A DNA stretch of 64,000 nucleotides from Comamonas sp. 26 (GCF_002754475.1 NZ_PEFL01000002.1:248001-312000); one strand, 5' to 3'. Shown: positions 9,933 to 19,923, numbered from the stretch's first letter. Notes: generated by a model not told the origin, from the letters alone. Numbers and translations are program-made.

Positions 9933-10973
9933 TTAGTTCACAAAATCCGCCAGCTCCGGCGGCAATTCGGCGCGCAGCTCCACTCGCTCGCCGCTGGCAG
10001 GATGGTTGAACTGTAGCCGCCAGGCGTGCAGAAACATGCGTTTGAGGCCCTGCTTTTGCACACGACGGTTGAGATCAAAATCGCCATATTTGTCGTCACC
10101 CACAATCGGATGACCTTGCGACGACAGGTGCACGCGAATCTGGTGAGTTCGCCCGGTCTTGATAGTTACTTCCAGCAAGCTCATGGCGGGTAGACCCTGC
10201 ATGGGCCTGGCTTCCATCACCTTACGCACCTTGACCAGCGTGATAGAACGCATGCCCTCGGGGTCATCCACCGTCGTCACGCGCACGCGGCGCTCGCCGT
10301 CCGCCTGCAAATACTTGTGCAGCGGCTGGTCAATCACCTTTTTGTTGGCAGGCCATGCGCCCCGCACCAGAGCCAGATAGGTCTTGCCCGTCTCACGCTC
10401 ACGGAACTGGTCTTGCAGATGGATGAGCGCAGAGCGCTTCTTGGCCACCAGCAAAATGCCCGAGGTTTCGCGGTCGAGCCGGTGTACCAGCTCCAGAAAC
10501 TTGGATTCTGGCCGCGCCTGACGCATCTGCTCGATGACGCCAAAGCTCACGCCAGAGCCACCGTGCACGGCCACGCCCGCTGGCTTGGACAGTGCGACCA
10601 TGTGTTCGTCTTCCAACAGGGCGGGAAAGTCCTTAGCAGGCGCCGGGCGCTCTGCTTTTTCCGCCACTTTTTCGGATATCCGGACCGGCGGAAGTCGCAC
10701 CACATCGCCCGTCTGAACACGGGTCTCAGCGCTCACGCGCCCTTTGTTGATGCGGACTTCGCCACTGCGGATGATGCGGTAGACATGGGTCTTGGGCACC
10801 CCCTTGAGGTGGCGCATGAGAAAGTTATCAAGACGCTGTCCTGCGGAGTCTTCATCGACCTCCAGGAGGCGTACTGAAGTGGCGGTCGTATTCTGGGACC
10901 GGTCCTGCGCCGGTTTGCCCTCTATAATGTGTTTCACCTGTGCCGAGCTTACTTGTAAGTGGTTGATTCTCAT
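9933..10973 (-). CDS. rluC: 23S rRNA pseudouridine synthase RluC
   Basis: RluA-family pseudouridine synthase of 346 residues, expected to modify 23S rRNA positions 955/2504/2580 as RluC does. An S4 RNA-binding domain near residues 40-100 (RLDNFLMRHLKGVPKTHVYRII) is followed by the catalytic domain with the HRLDRETSG motif, whose Asp is catalytic, and later KTGRTHQIRVH. The frame is open 61 codons further upstream, but MRINHLQVSS starts the conserved protein. It is divergent from rne, the same arrangement as in E. coli, and is first in a four-gene operon ending with sppA. Confidence 0.94.
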   Translation of the reverse strand: MRINHLQVSSAQVKHIIEGKPAQDRSQNTTATSVRLLEVDEDSAGQRLDNFLMRHLKGVPKTHVYRIIRSGEVRINKGRVSAETRVQTGDVVRLPPVRISEKVAEKAERPAPAKDFPALLEDEHMVALSKPAGVAVHGGSGVSFGVIEQMRQARPESKFLELVHRLDRETSGILLVAKKRSALIHLQDQFRERETGKTYLALVRGAWPANKKVIDQPLHKYLQADGERRVRVTTVDDPEGMRSITLVKVRKVMEARPMQGLPAMSLLEVTIKTGRTHQIRVHLSSQGHPIVGDDKYGDFDLNRRVQKQGLKRMFLHAWRLQFNHPASGERVELRAELPPELADFVN

Positions 10974-11533
10974 GGAGTTTAGTCCATACAACCATTCCCT
11001 ACCGCACAGGCAGGTCGATGCCCGCCAGTTTTGCACACGCAAATTGCAGCCAAGAAGCGCTGCAGCAGTCTGTGAAAGCCTGGCAAAGGCTGACGAATTG
11101 AAACACTGATACGGAATCTCACCCCGGCAGTTGACCCAGGCAAAAGCAGCCTGCAACTACCGGTGATCACAACGAGCATGTGGATCTTCTGGACATTGCT
11201 GATCAACTTCTGGGGCAAGGCACAGCCGGCCCTTGAGGGATGCTGTGCCCTGAAGAAACCACCCACCTCCCTAGCACGCGCCTCGGCTTCTTTTACTCCT
11301 CGATTGCATGCGCGTCCGCTCCCGCTCGTCCCCCGGCCTGTACCTCCGCTGCTGACTTGAGATCAAGCCAGTAGCGCAGTCCTGTACCGCCCCAGATTCC
11401 TCATTCGTTTCAACGCGTTCGTCTGGCATTACGGCTCCTGTAGAGCCTGTCTTTGATTACCAGTCAAGGTACGTTGGTCCGTGGCAAAAGCCCATCACCA
11501 ACGTGCCCAGAAAACGAATAAAGGAAACGCATC
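10974..11533 (+). promoter_or_regulatory. rne promoter region and long 5' leader
   Basis: No convincing gene lies in these 560 bp between the divergent rluC and rne starts. A TATAAT box facing rne occurs just inside the rluC coding region (10923-10928) but has no good -35 partner, so it is only a candidate. The leader contains a stable hairpin at 11219-11249: GGCACAGC pairs with GCTGTGCC, and inside it CCCT pairs with AGGG. In E. coli the rne leader folds into hairpins that RNase E binds to control its own mRNA. The same function is a reasonable inference here, not shown by sequence. Confidence 0.5.
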
Positions 11534-14500
11534 ATGAAACGGATGCTGATTAACGCAACGCAGTCTGAAGAACGCCGTTTGGCCATTGTTGATGGTCAAA
11601 AACTGCTGGACTACGAAATCGAAATCGAAGGCCGCGAACAGCGCAAGGGCAACATCTACAAAGCGGTCGTTACCCGCGTAGAGCCCTCCCTTGAAGCCTG
11701 CTTTGTGGATTACGGCGAAGACCGCCACGGCTTCCTGCCCTTCAAGGAAATCTCCAAGCAATACTTTGCCGAAGGCGTCTCTCCCAGCCAGGCTCGCATC
11801 AACGATGTGATCCGCGAAGGCCAGGAGCTGATCGTTCAGGTCGAAAAAGAAGAACGTGGCAACAAGGGTGCAGCCCTGACCACCTTCATCTCGCTGGCCG
11901 GCCGCTATGTGGTGCTGATGCCCAACAACCCCCGTGGTGGTGGTGTGTCGCGTCGTATCGAAGGCGAAGACCGCGCCGAGCTCAAAGAAGCCATGGATCA
12001 GCTGGAATACCCCAAGGGTATGTCCATCATTGCGCGCACCGCAGGTATCGGCCGCACCGCACCTGAGCTGCAGTGGGACTTGAACTACCTGCTCAAGCTG
12101 TGGAACGCCATTGACGGCGCCGCCAAGGGTGCCAAGGGCGCCTTCCTGATTTATCAAGAATCCAGCTTGGTGATTCGCGCTATTCGCGATTACTTCAGCG
12201 ATGCCATCGGCGACATCCTGATCGACACTGACGACATTTACGAACAGGCCCAGCAGTTCATGGCACATGTGATGCCTGAACACGCAGCACGCGTGAAGCG
12301 CTACCGCGACGACGCCCCCCTGTTCTCGCGCTTCCAGATCGAGCACCAGATCGAATCCGCCTACTCGCGCACTGTGACCCTGCCATCGGGCGGCGCCATC
12401 GTGATCGACCACACCGAAGCACTGGTATCGGTGGACGTGAACTCGGCCCGCGCCATCAAGGGCGGCGACATCGAGGAAACCGCCACCCGCACCAACTTGG
12501 AAGCCGCTGACGAAGTGGCGCGCCAGATGCGCCTGCGCGATCTGGGCGGCCTGATCGTGATCGACTTTATCGACATGGAAGAGGCCAAGAATCGCCGCGA
12601 AGTGGAAAACCGCCTGCGCGATGCTTTGCGCCAGGACCGTGCCCGCGTGCAGTTCGGCACCATCAGCAAGTTTGGCCTGATGGAAATGAGCCGCCAGCGC
12701 CTCAAGCCCGCCCTGTCTGAAGGCGCGCACATCAACTGCCCACGTTGCAGCGGCTCCGGCCATATCCGCGACACCGAATCGTCGGCGCTGCAGATCCTGC
12801 GCATCATTCAAGAAGAGTCCATGAAGGACAACACGGCCGCCGTGCACTGCCAAGTGCCAGTGGAAGTGGCTTCCTTCCTGCTCAACGAAAAGCGTGCAGA
12901 ACTTACCAAAATTGAACTCAAGCAGCGCGTCAACGTGCTCATGGTGCCTAACAAGTCCATGGAAACGCCGCACTACAAGCTCGAACGCCTGAAGCACGAC
13001 GACGCACGCCTAGAGACCATGGAAGTCAGCTACAAGCTGGCCGATGAGCCTGAAGATGTGGCAACCGTCACACGCCGCTCGCAGGAACCCACCAACAAGC
13101 AGACCCCCGTCATCAAGGGTGTTTTGCCTGATGCGCCAGCGCCGATTGCCGAGCCCCGTGCTCCACGTCAGCCACGCACTGGTACAGCGGGCGCTCCCGC
13201 TGCAGCGCCTGCTCCGGCAGCAGTTGCTCGTCCACCCGTGCGTGAGCAAGGCTTCTTTGCCTGGCTCAAGAACCTGTTTGGCTTTGGCGCCCCCGCCGCC
13301 GTGGTAGCTCCCGCCCCTGTGGCCGAGGCGCCCGCACCTCTGGCCCGCGAAGGCAGCCGTGATGGCCGCCGAGGTGAAGGCCGTGGCGGTGACCGCAACC
13401 GCCGCAGCGGTGGTGATCGCAATGAACGTGGCAACGAGCGTAATGAGCGCGGCGGTGACCGTAGCGAACGCAACGACCGTAATGCTGGCGAGCGCACAGA
13501 GCGCGGTGATCGTAACAACGCCCGTCGTAATGCCCCCGGCCGCGATGGTGAGCAACAGCAGCAGCGCAACGAGCGCCCTGAGCAACAGCGCCAGGATCGC
13601 CCCGAGCGCGGCAACCGCCGCAATGGTGAACGCAACGAACGTCGTGACGAGCGCCAGCCACAAGTGGCAGATGCCGCTCTGAGCGTCAACGAAGAGTTCA
13701 ACACCCAGGCTGCCCCCAAGCCCGAGCGTAACCGCCAGGAACGTGGTGACCGCGCTGAGCGTCCAGAGCGCGGCGATCGTGCTGAACGAGGTGAACGTGG
13801 CGAAGGCCGCCGTGAGCGCCAGAACCGCAACCCCGAAGTGCAGCCCGCAATGCAGCCTGTGGCCGATGAAGCAGCAATGACTTCTGCACAAGTGGAAGGC
13901 TCTGAAGCCCAAGGACAAGACGGACAAGGCGAATCCACACGTGAGCCACGTCAGCGCCGCTCGCGTGATCGCTACGGCCGTGACCGTCGCGACCGTGCGC
14001 CTCGTGAAAACCAGGTCGAAGGTCAGACTGAAGAAATGTTGGTGCCTTCCGAAATGCAAGCTCCGGTGATAGCCCCTGCAGCACCTGCGGTTGCAGACTC
14101 TGGCGAGCAGCCTGCACGCCGCAGCTACTTTGACACTGCTGCGGCTCAAGCCCAGGCAGATCAAGCGCCTGCTGCTATACAAGTGCAAGCACCGGTGGCT
14201 GCAGCGCCAGCCATTGCACCGGCGGTGATTCCTGCCGCTGCAATCGCCGAAGCCGCTGTTGCAGCTCCGGTGGCCACACCAGTTGCAGCTCCAGCACCTT
14301 TGGCTCAGGCTGTGGTTGCTGAAACAGTGGAGGCACCAGTAGTGCAAGCCCAAGCACCCGTAGTAGCAGTAGCAGCACCCGTGCCTGCACCTGCTGTGGT
14401 GGCTGCTCCGGCTCCTGCCCCCGCAGCAGTCAAGGCCGATGCTTATGACCTGCCCATTCCCGCACTGCAAGCTCTGGCTGCAGCATCGGGCCTGCAGTGG

Positions 14501-14701
14501 GTCAACTCTGACGCTGAAAAAATCGCTGCTGTGCAAGCCGCGATTGCTGCAGAGCCCAAGCCGGTGCACATCCCCCGCGAGCGCCCAGCGCCCGTGGTGC
14601 ACGATGAAGGCCCGCTGGTTCTGGTTGAGACTCGCAAGGATCTGAGCCTGATGCAGCTGCCATTTGAAAAGGAAGAACAGGCTGCCGGCAACAACGCCTA
14701 A
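11534..14701 (+). CDS. rne: ribonuclease E
   Basis: RNase E, 1055 residues, the endonuclease that starts mRNA decay and matures rRNA and tRNA. The catalytic half starts [15 protein letters not shown] and has an S1 domain near 36-118. The metal ligands Asp301 (VSVDVNSAR) and Asp344 (VIDFIDME) and the zinc link CPRC (402-405) match E. coli positions closely. Beyond about residue 525 the protein is low-complexity. A tract rich in Arg, Asn, Glu, Asp and Gly (roughly 610-780) with repeats like RNERGNER could bind RNA, and an Ala/Val/Pro-rich tract follows (about 870-990). This tail would be the degradosome scaffold, but no enolase or PNPase site could be assigned. A ribosome site (AAAGGAA) precedes the ATG. 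Confidence 0.97.
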   Translation: MKRMLINATQSEERRLAIVDGQKLLDYEIEIEGREQRKGNIYKAVVTRVEPSLEACFVDYGEDRHGFLPFKEISKQYFAEGVSPSQARINDVIREGQELIVQVEKEERGNKGAALTTFISLAGRYVVLMPNNPRGGGVSRRIEGEDRAELKEAMDQLEYPKGMSIIARTAGIGRTAPELQWDLNYLLKLWNAIDGAAKGAKGAFLIYQESSLVIRAIRDYFSDAIGDILIDTDDIYEQAQQFMAHVMPEHAARVKRYRDDAPLFSRFQIEHQIESAYSRTVTLPSGGAIVIDHTEALVSVDVNSARAIKGGDIEETATRTNLEAADEVARQMRLRDLGGLIVIDFIDMEEAKNRREVENRLRDALRQDRARVQFGTISKFGLMEMSRQRLKPALSEGAHINCPRCSGSGHIRDTESSALQILRIIQEESMKDNTAAVHCQVPVEVASFLLNEKRAELTKIELKQRVNVLMVPNKSMETPHYKLERLKHDDARLETMEVSYKLADEPEDVATVTRRSQEPTNKQTPVIKGVLPDAPAPIAEPRAPRQPRTGTAGAPAAAPAPAAVARPPVREQGFFAWLKNLFGFGAPAAVVAPAPVAEAPAPLAREGSRDGRRGEGRGGDRNRRSGGDRNERGNERNERGGDRSERNDRNAGERTERGDRNNARRNAPGRDGEQQQQRNERPEQQRQDRPERGNRRNGERNERRDERQPQVADAALSVNEEFNTQAAPKPERNRQERGDRAERPERGDRAERGERGEGRRERQNRNPEVQPAMQPVADEAAMTSAQVEGSEAQGQDGQGESTREPRQRRSRDRYGRDRRDRAPRENQVEGQTEEMLVPSEMQAPVIAPAAPAVADSGEQPARRSYFDTAAAQAQADQAPAAIQVQAPVAAAPAIAPAVIPAAAIAEAAVAAPVATPVAAPAPLAQAVVAETVEAPVVQAQAPVVAVAAPVPAPAVVAAPAPAPAAVKADAYDLPIPALQALAAASGLQWVNSDAEKIAAVQAAIAAEPKPVHIPRERPAPVVHDEGPLVLVETRKDLSLMQLPFEKEEQAAGNNA

Positions 14702-14723
14702 GCAGACTGCCTTCCGGCATCAC

Positions 14724-14771
14724 AGGGCCAAGGGCGCTGTTCACTTCGGTGGATGGGCCCTGGCCCTTTTT
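14724..14771 (+). terminator. intrinsic terminator after rne
   Basis: AGGGCCA pairs with TGGCCCT, extended inward by a GGGC/GCCC pairing across a bulge, and is followed by a run of T. It lies 22 bp after the rne stop. Confidence 0.8.
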
Positions 14772-14804
14772 CATTGATCGTCTTCTGATTTTTAGTGTCA
14801 AGCC

Positions 14805-15590
14805 ATGCTGTTTCTGATTTCTCCGGCCAAATCACTGGACTACGAAAGCCCTGTCCCCGCCGATCTGCAGCACACGCTGCCGGTCTTCAAAAAGCAGCCG
14901 CTTGAGCTGATTGAAGTGCTTCGCGAGAAGTCGCCCCAGCAACTCTCTCAGCTGATGAGCATCAGCGACAAGCTGGCCGTACTCAACGTGGGGCGCTACG
15001 AAGCCTTCAGTCCAAAGTTCACCGCCAAGAACTCGCGCCAGGCCATACTCGCCTTCAATGGTGATGTGTATGAGGGGCTGGATGCCGCCAGCCTCAAGCC
15101 CAAGGAGCTGGACTGGGCCCAAGAACATGTGGTGATTCTCAGCGGCCTTTACGGCGCTCTTCGCCCGCTTGATCTGCTCCAGCCCTATCGCTTGGAAATG
15201 GGCACAAGACTTGAAAATGCCAAGGGCAGCAACCTCTATCAGTTCTGGGGAACGCAGATTGCGGACTACCTGAATGATCGCAGTGGCGAGCAGCCCGAGA
15301 CCGAGCGCATCCTGGTCAACCTTGCGTCGCAGGAATACTTCAAATCCGTCGACCTCAAAGCACTCAAAGCTCCTGTGGTGGAATGCGCGTTCGAGGACTT
15401 CAAGGGCGGCAAATACAAAATCATCAGCTTCCACGCCAAACGTGCGCGGGGCCTGATGGTGCGTTGGGCCGTGCAGCACAAGGCCAAAAAGGTCTCAGAC
15501 CTGCGCAAATTTGATCTGGAAGGCTATTCACTGGCCGAACAGGTCAGTACACCCAGTAAGCTGGTGTTTCGACGAAAGCGTGAAGACTAA
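14805..15590 (+). CDS. yaaA: peroxide stress protein YaaA
   Basis: YaaA/DUF328 family protein of 261 residues. In E. coli YaaA limits free intracellular iron and protects DNA and protein during hydrogen peroxide stress. The start MLFLISPAKSLDYESP, the NSRQAILAFNGDVYEGL block near 80-95, and LSGLYGALRPLDLLQPYRLEMG near 115-135 are family signatures. Length matches the E. coli protein. It follows the rne terminator, so it likely has its own promoter in the short gap. No OxyR site was recognised. Confidence 0.95.
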   Translation: MLFLISPAKSLDYESPVPADLQHTLPVFKKQPLELIEVLREKSPQQLSQLMSISDKLAVLNVGRYEAFSPKFTAKNSRQAILAFNGDVYEGLDAASLKPKELDWAQEHVVILSGLYGALRPLDLLQPYRLEMGTRLENAKGSNLYQFWGTQIADYLNDRSGEQPETERILVNLASQEYFKSVDLKALKAPVVECAFEDFKGGKYKIISFHAKRARGLMVRWAVQHKAKKVSDLRKFDLEGYSLAEQVSTPSKLVFRRKRED

Positions 15591-15632
15591 AGCGCATTGA
15601 AATTGAGCGCAGTGCGCACTAGCATAGCCACC

Positions 15633-16532
15633 ATGAGCACATCCACCCCAGACCAGTTCGCCACCCCGCCCGGCTTGACTCCTGAGCTGATGCAATGGAT
15701 ACGTACGCAAAGCGCAGCCGGTGTTCCGTTGCCATCGCTGCTGCACTCCATGCGCACGGCCGGCTGGGCTGAGCATCTGGCACGCCGTGCCCTGGTCTTG
15801 CCAGAGGTGGGCGACCTGCCCCACCCTTTTGATGCACTCAATCCGCAAAGCGAGGCGCAGCAGAGCGCGCATGACGGCCACCTGCCCGGGCCCGATCTGC
15901 AAACAGCCCCCTGCTGCATGGATGCAGGCGACCGTGAGGTTCATGTGCTCATGAACATGCGCCACCCGCGCGTGGTGGTGTTTGGCAATCTGCTGTCGGA
16001 TGAAGAGTGTGACGCCATCATTGCCGCCGCCAGCCCACGCATGCAGCGATCGCTGACGGTTGACAACCAGAGCGGCGGCGAAGCCCTCAATGACGACCGC
16101 ACCAGCAACGGCATGTTCTTCCAGCGCGGTGAGCTGGCGCTCATCAGCCGCATAGAAGCGCGCATTGCCCGCCTGCTGAACTGGCCTATTGAAAACGGCG
16201 AAGGCCTGCAAGTGCTGCACTACCGCCCGGGGGCTGAATACAAGCCCCATTACGACTACTTTGCGCCCAACGAACCCGGCACACCTACCATCCTCAAACG
16301 TGGTGGTCAGCGCGTGGGCACACTGGTCATGTATCTGAACGAGCCAACACGCGGCGGTGGCACCACCTTCCCCGATGTGGGCTTAGAGATCGTTCCCCGC
16401 CGTGGCAATGCCGTATTCTTCAGCTACGACCGGCCCGATCCGGCCACCAAAACCCTGCACGGCGGCGCGCCCGTACTGGAGGGAGAGAAGTGGATTGCCA
16501 CCAAGTGGCTGCGAGAACGCGAGTTCAAGTAA
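15633..16532 (+). CDS. 2OG-Fe(II) oxygenase, prolyl 4-hydroxylase-like
   Basis: A 299-residue non-haem iron/2-oxoglutarate dioxygenase of the prolyl-4-hydroxylase alpha-subunit family. The iron ligands are His206 and Asp208 (KPHYDYF) and His276 (TLHGGAP), and Lys286 (EKWIATKW) is the expected 2-oxoglutarate carboxylate ligand. The first 100 residues are a separate region, possibly helical, of unknown role. Bacterial members hydroxylate proline in proteins such as EF-Tu; the substrate here is unknown. The ATG giving MSTSTPDQ was preferred over an upstream TTG. It lies between yaaA and queF on the same strand. Confidence 0.9.
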   Translation: MSTSTPDQFATPPGLTPELMQWIRTQSAAGVPLPSLLHSMRTAGWAEHLARRALVLPEVGDLPHPFDALNPQSEAQQSAHDGHLPGPDLQTAPCCMDAGDREVHVLMNMRHPRVVVFGNLLSDEECDAIIAAASPRMQRSLTVDNQSGGEALNDDRTSNGMFFQRGELALISRIEARIARLLNWPIENGEGLQVLHYRPGAEYKPHYDYFAPNEPGTPTILKRGGQRVGTLVMYLNEPTRGGGTTFPDVGLEIVPRRGNAVFFSYDRPDPATKTLHGGAPVLEGEKWIATKWLREREFK

Positions 16533-16550
16533 AAAACGGCTCAACCCCTT

Positions 16551-16582
16551 ACTAATAAAGCGCTGGCAGCTATTGTTTTTGC
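16551..16582. repeat. dispersed bipartite repeat, right-arm copy
   Basis: TAAAGCGCTGGCAGCTATTG followed by a T run matches the right arm of the family described at 7696; the left arm is degenerate. It lies between the dioxygenase and queF, which suggests it also ends the dioxygenase transcript. Confidence 0.55.
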
Positions 16583-16606
16583 TGCTGGCGAATCTGTTTT
16601 TCGATC

Positions 16607-17452
16607 ATGCAAACACCTGAACAATCGCAGCTGGGCAAAAGCTCGGCCTATGTGGACCAGTACGACGCGTCCCTGCTCTTCCCCCTGCCTCGCCTGACCA
16701 AGCGCGAAGAAATCGGCGCGGGCAGCAACCCGCCTTTCTTTGGTGCCGACCTCTGGACGGCCTTCGAGCTTTCCTGGCTCAACCTGCGCGGCAAGCCCCA
16801 GGTTGCGCTGATGCACTTCACCATCCCCTGCGAGACGCCGAACCTGATCGAGAGCAAGTCTTTCAAGCTCTATCTCAACAGCTTCAACAACACCCGCTTT
16901 GCCGACGCCAGCGAAGTGCTGGCCCTGCTGCGCACCGACCTGGCCGAAGCGGCCTGGCGCGGCAGCGAAAGCAAGGGTAGCGTTGGCGTGCGCCTGCTGG
17001 AGGCAGAGCAATTCGACGCCCAGAAAGTGCATGAGCTGGACGGCCTCCTGCTGGACCGCCTCGATGTGGAATGCACACAGTACACGCCCGCCCCCGAGCT
17101 GCTGACCGCCAAACAAGACGAGCCGCCCGTGACCGAGTCCCTGGTCAGCCACCTGCTCAAGAGCAACTGCCTGGTGACCGGCCAGCCCGACTGGGGTAGC
17201 GTGCAGATCCAGTACAGCGGAGGACAAATCGACCAGGAAGGCCTGCTGCAATATCTGGTGAGCTTTCGCAACCACAACGAATTCCATGAGCAATGCGTGG
17301 AGCGCATCTTCATGGACATCTGGGCACGCTGCAAACCCATCAAACTCTCGGTCTATGCCCGCTACACCCGCCGTGGTGGCTTGGATATCAACCCCTTCCG
17401 CACCAGCCACCCCGGCGCCCTGCCCGCCAACGTGCGGACTGCACGTCAGTAA
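16607..17452 (+). CDS. queF: NADPH-dependent 7-cyano-7-deazaguanine reductase
   Basis: QueF, 281 residues, long (two-fold) form as in E. coli. It reduces preQ0 to preQ1, a nitrile-to-amine step in queuosine synthesis in the cytosol. The catalytic Cys188 ([14 protein letters not shown]) and Asp195 are present. The [15 protein letters not shown] motif near 82-96 belongs to the NADPH/substrate site. No other queuosine genes are nearby. It ends just before a stop-codon-associated repeat shared with the convergent gene. Confidence 0.96.
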   Translation: MQTPEQSQLGKSSAYVDQYDASLLFPLPRLTKREEIGAGSNPPFFGADLWTAFELSWLNLRGKPQVALMHFTIPCETPNLIESKSFKLYLNSFNNTRFADASEVLALLRTDLAEAAWRGSESKGSVGVRLLEAEQFDAQKVHELDGLLLDRLDVECTQYTPAPELLTAKQDEPPVTESLVSHLLKSNCLVTGQPDWGSVQIQYSGGQIDQEGLLQYLVSFRNHNEFHEQCVERIFMDIWARCKPIKLSVYARYTRRGGLDINPFRTSHPGALPANVRTARQ

Positions 17453-17488
17453 ACAGACCGCAAGTCAAGCACACCCCAGCCAAGAGAC

Positions 17489-17557
17489 AGCAAGCAAGGG
17501 CCACCCCGTAGCGATGCTGTCGTCCCCTTGGGGGAAGAGGCAAAGCCTCTCAGGGGG
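17489..17557 (-). repeat. stop-codon-associated repeat, copy A
   Basis: On the minus strand the element begins with CCCCCTGAG immediately after the TAA of the convergent Trp-rich gene. It continues through a small hairpin (AGGC/GCCT) and a CCCC/GGGG pairing and ends with GGCCCTTGCTTGCT. Copies B (23028) and C (38666) have the same order of parts and the same orientation relative to the gene they follow. It probably acts as a terminator or 3'-end stabiliser. Confidence 0.75.
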
Positions 17558-19897
17558 TTATCCAGCCCAAGGGCAATCATACTGCCCAAGCAAAGTCTCC
17601 GCATAGCGCAGATCCTGCTTGCGCAGCCAAAGCCCGCCCGGGCCTTGGCGCAACGGTTCGACCTCGGCCCGGTTCCACATCGATAGCGTCACCAGTTGCG
17701 GCGCAATCACTTCTCGCTTTTCTGCATCGCCCTCTTCAGGCGCCAGATCAGTCCAGTGCAGGCCCTGTGTGTCCCAGCCCTTGAGCTGGGGCATATTGAC
17801 CGCCAGCTCCAGCGTGCGCACTTCTTTTTCAACGGGGTTGAGCCAGTGCAGCTTCCACTGGTCGGGCTTGCCATAGCGGCGCTCCACATACTCCAAGACT
17901 GCCCAGCCTTCCCCTGCAGGATGCGGGCAAGCACCAGGCCCAGTACCGCATAGAGCAAGACCGCTGCGCGTCATGCTCACGCCTTCGATGCGGCATTCGT
18001 CCTCGCTCCAGTAGCTGTTGAGCCGTTCGTTCTGCCCGCCCCACCACCACAGGGCATCGCCACGCACGGCATCTCGCCAGACATAATCGCCGTCAGCGCA
18101 GGGGTGCTGAATTTGCTTGGCCTCGCGCCAGCGCGGCAGCAAGCGCCAGTGGCCTTGGGCATCGGGGGCAATTTCACGGCACTGGTAAAGCGCGCGCCAG
18201 TCCGGGCGCGAGAGATGGCTGGACGAAACCGAATGCATATTCCAGCGCCAGCTGCCCGTGCTGGGATTCCAGTCCTTTTCATCCAGGCAGGCTGTCAGCG
18301 CAATCAGCTCCACGCGCATTGCCATGCTGCCATCCAGCGCAGGCAACGGGCACAGGCGCATTACCGGCCAAGGTAAATCCACCGTCTGCAGGCGTTCACC
18401 GTCCCAGATTTGAATCTGCCCTGCACCGCCACGCTCTGGCGCACGCCCAAAAGGCATGAGCACGGCCCAGCGCCCTTTGACGATCACATGCTCCAGAGTC
18501 CAGCTACCGCTCAGGTGCTTGTCGCCCCATTGCAGATTCCAGGCCGATGTCTCGCCCTGCTCATCCTTGGCTTCTTTGCTCAGCGTCCAGATCAGCGGTT
18601 TGCCCATTACCGGATCGCTTTGCGCACGCCAGACATGGGGCTGGGCCGGGTCACGCAGCCAGCAAAAGGTGGTGACGGGTTGAGCCCTGAGCTGCACTTG
18701 CCCATCTGCCGCATGCCCGGCACAGGTTTCGGTGCGACTGGTCACGCAGCTAAGGCTGGTGCCGTCATGCAGCCGCTCAAGATCAGCGGTATCGACCTGC
18801 ACGCGCTGCAGCAACACGGAACCACTCCATTGCAGCGGTGCACGCGGGTCTACTTCATCGGGCCAGAAAGGCTCTACCGCCCAAGACTTGCGATCGGCAG
18901 GCAGGGGCTGGGGCCATTGCTGCCAGTTCTGCTCTGCCATCCAGACCACCAGTCGGCGCAGATAACTGTCCTCACCTTGATCGGGGGTGGCATACAGAGC
19001 CAGCCCCTGTCCATCGTCACGCCAGACCATGGCGGGGTCCTGATCCAGCAGCCATCCGGTGGGCTTGCCATTCATGCTAAGCGCCCAGCTGGCCTGGCGC
19101 AGAGGCTGCAGCGGGTCAGACAAGCTGCGCAGCGATGCGGGCCAGTGGCGCTCCACCGTCAGCTCGGGCGCAGCCACATTGGGTGCCTGCGTTTTCCCAT
19201 CTTCTCGCAGTACTGGCGGTGCCACAGGCAGGTGTGGCTGCTGGTCACCCGCTTCTGCAGGTACGCACTCCAGCGGCACCCAGATATCGCGCAGAGCCAC
19301 CAGCGGCTGGGCCGTGGCGTCCACATGCGCGGCCAGCCAGGCTTCAAAACTGGCATCGGACATGACCACATGCGCATCGTCTGCAATGCCGCTTTCGTTC
19401 AGAGTCTCGCCATTCCAGCGCGGCACGCGCCAGTGCACAGCGTCCAGCACCTCAGCGTCGCCCTTTGAAATCAGCCAGCTACGGCGTGATTTGCGGTCCA
19501 CAAGATGCGCAGTTTCGCTGTCGTAAAAGCCCGTGCGCAACCAGCGCCCGTCGTACGAGGTATGCAGATCACTCTCCCAGACATGGGGCAGGTAGACACC
19601 GTCAGCACACATCACATCGCCAAAGATCGGCCCCCCCATGCCGCGCTCGCCTTGCATGCGAAAGCTCACATCCTTATTGGCCTCTGGCGCTTTATCTGCA
19701 TGTGCTGGTAGCTCTTTATTTGATAGTGATGCCTGCGACTGCGCCTGCGCGCTGACCGCACCCGCCGGTTTGTCAGCCGCTGACGCAGGCGTTGAAAACG
19801 ACGAAGGTCTGGAGTCATCGCGCAAACGCGAGAGCAACCAGACCAGTAAACACAAGGCCAGCGCCGCAACGGCAATCAGGATCAGCACAACACTCAT
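17558..19897 (-). CDS. tryptophan-rich membrane-anchored protein of unknown function
   Basis: I do not recognise this 779-residue protein. It begins with one strongly hydrophobic segment (residues 3-23) followed by basic residues, so it is probably a type II membrane anchor with the bulk in the periplasm. A polar linker follows (about 25-80) and contains a translated copy of the dispersed repeat. The rest is unusually rich in tryptophan: I count about 46 Trp, near 6 percent, spaced through the chain in short patterns such as W-x-L, suggestive of repeated beta strands or a beta-propeller-like fold (inference). Several Cys pairs could form disulfides. A ribosome site AGGAT lies 6 bp before the ATG. 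It is flanked by a hairpin upstream and repeat copy A downstream, so it appears monocistronic. Confidence 0.8.
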   Translation of the reverse strand: MSVVLILIAVAALALCLLVWLLSRLRDDSRPSSFSTPASAADKPAGAVSAQAQSQASLSNKELPAHADKAPEANKDVSFRMQGERGMGGPIFGDVMCADGVYLPHVWESDLHTSYDGRWLRTGFYDSETAHLVDRKSRRSWLISKGDAEVLDAVHWRVPRWNGETLNESGIADDAHVVMSDASFEAWLAAHVDATAQPLVALRDIWVPLECVPAEAGDQQPHLPVAPPVLREDGKTQAPNVAAPELTVERHWPASLRSLSDPLQPLRQASWALSMNGKPTGWLLDQDPAMVWRDDGQGLALYATPDQGEDSYLRRLVVWMAEQNWQQWPQPLPADRKSWAVEPFWPDEVDPRAPLQWSGSVLLQRVQVDTADLERLHDGTSLSCVTSRTETCAGHAADGQVQLRAQPVTTFCWLRDPAQPHVWRAQSDPVMGKPLIWTLSKEAKDEQGETSAWNLQWGDKHLSGSWTLEHVIVKGRWAVLMPFGRAPERGGAGQIQIWDGERLQTVDLPWPVMRLCPLPALDGSMAMRVELIALTACLDEKDWNPSTGSWRWNMHSVSSSHLSRPDWRALYQCREIAPDAQGHWRLLPRWREAKQIQHPCADGDYVWRDAVRGDALWWWGGQNERLNSYWSEDECRIEGVSMTRSGLALCGTGPGACPHPAGEGWAVLEYVERRYGKPDQWKLHWLNPVEKEVRTLELAVNMPQLKGWDTQGLHWTDLAPEEGDAEKREVIAPQLVTLSMWNRAEVEPLRQGPGGLWLRKQDLRYAETLLGQYDCPWAG
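19677..19733. repeat. dispersed bipartite repeat read inside the Trp-rich gene
   Basis: On the minus strand CTATCAAATAAAGAGCTACC, then a spacer and TAAAGCGCCAGAGGCC, match the left arm of the copy at 26782 and the right arms at 16551 and 42922. The copy is translated in frame as part of the polar linker after the membrane anchor. Confidence 0.55.
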
Positions 19898-19923
19898 GTC
19901 GCAATCCTACCGAAAGCAGACAC

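Noticed and set aside
11495..14602. Two long minus-strand frames antisense to rne
   Set aside because: They mirror rne codons, are low-complexity where rne is, and have no ribosome site or family likeness.
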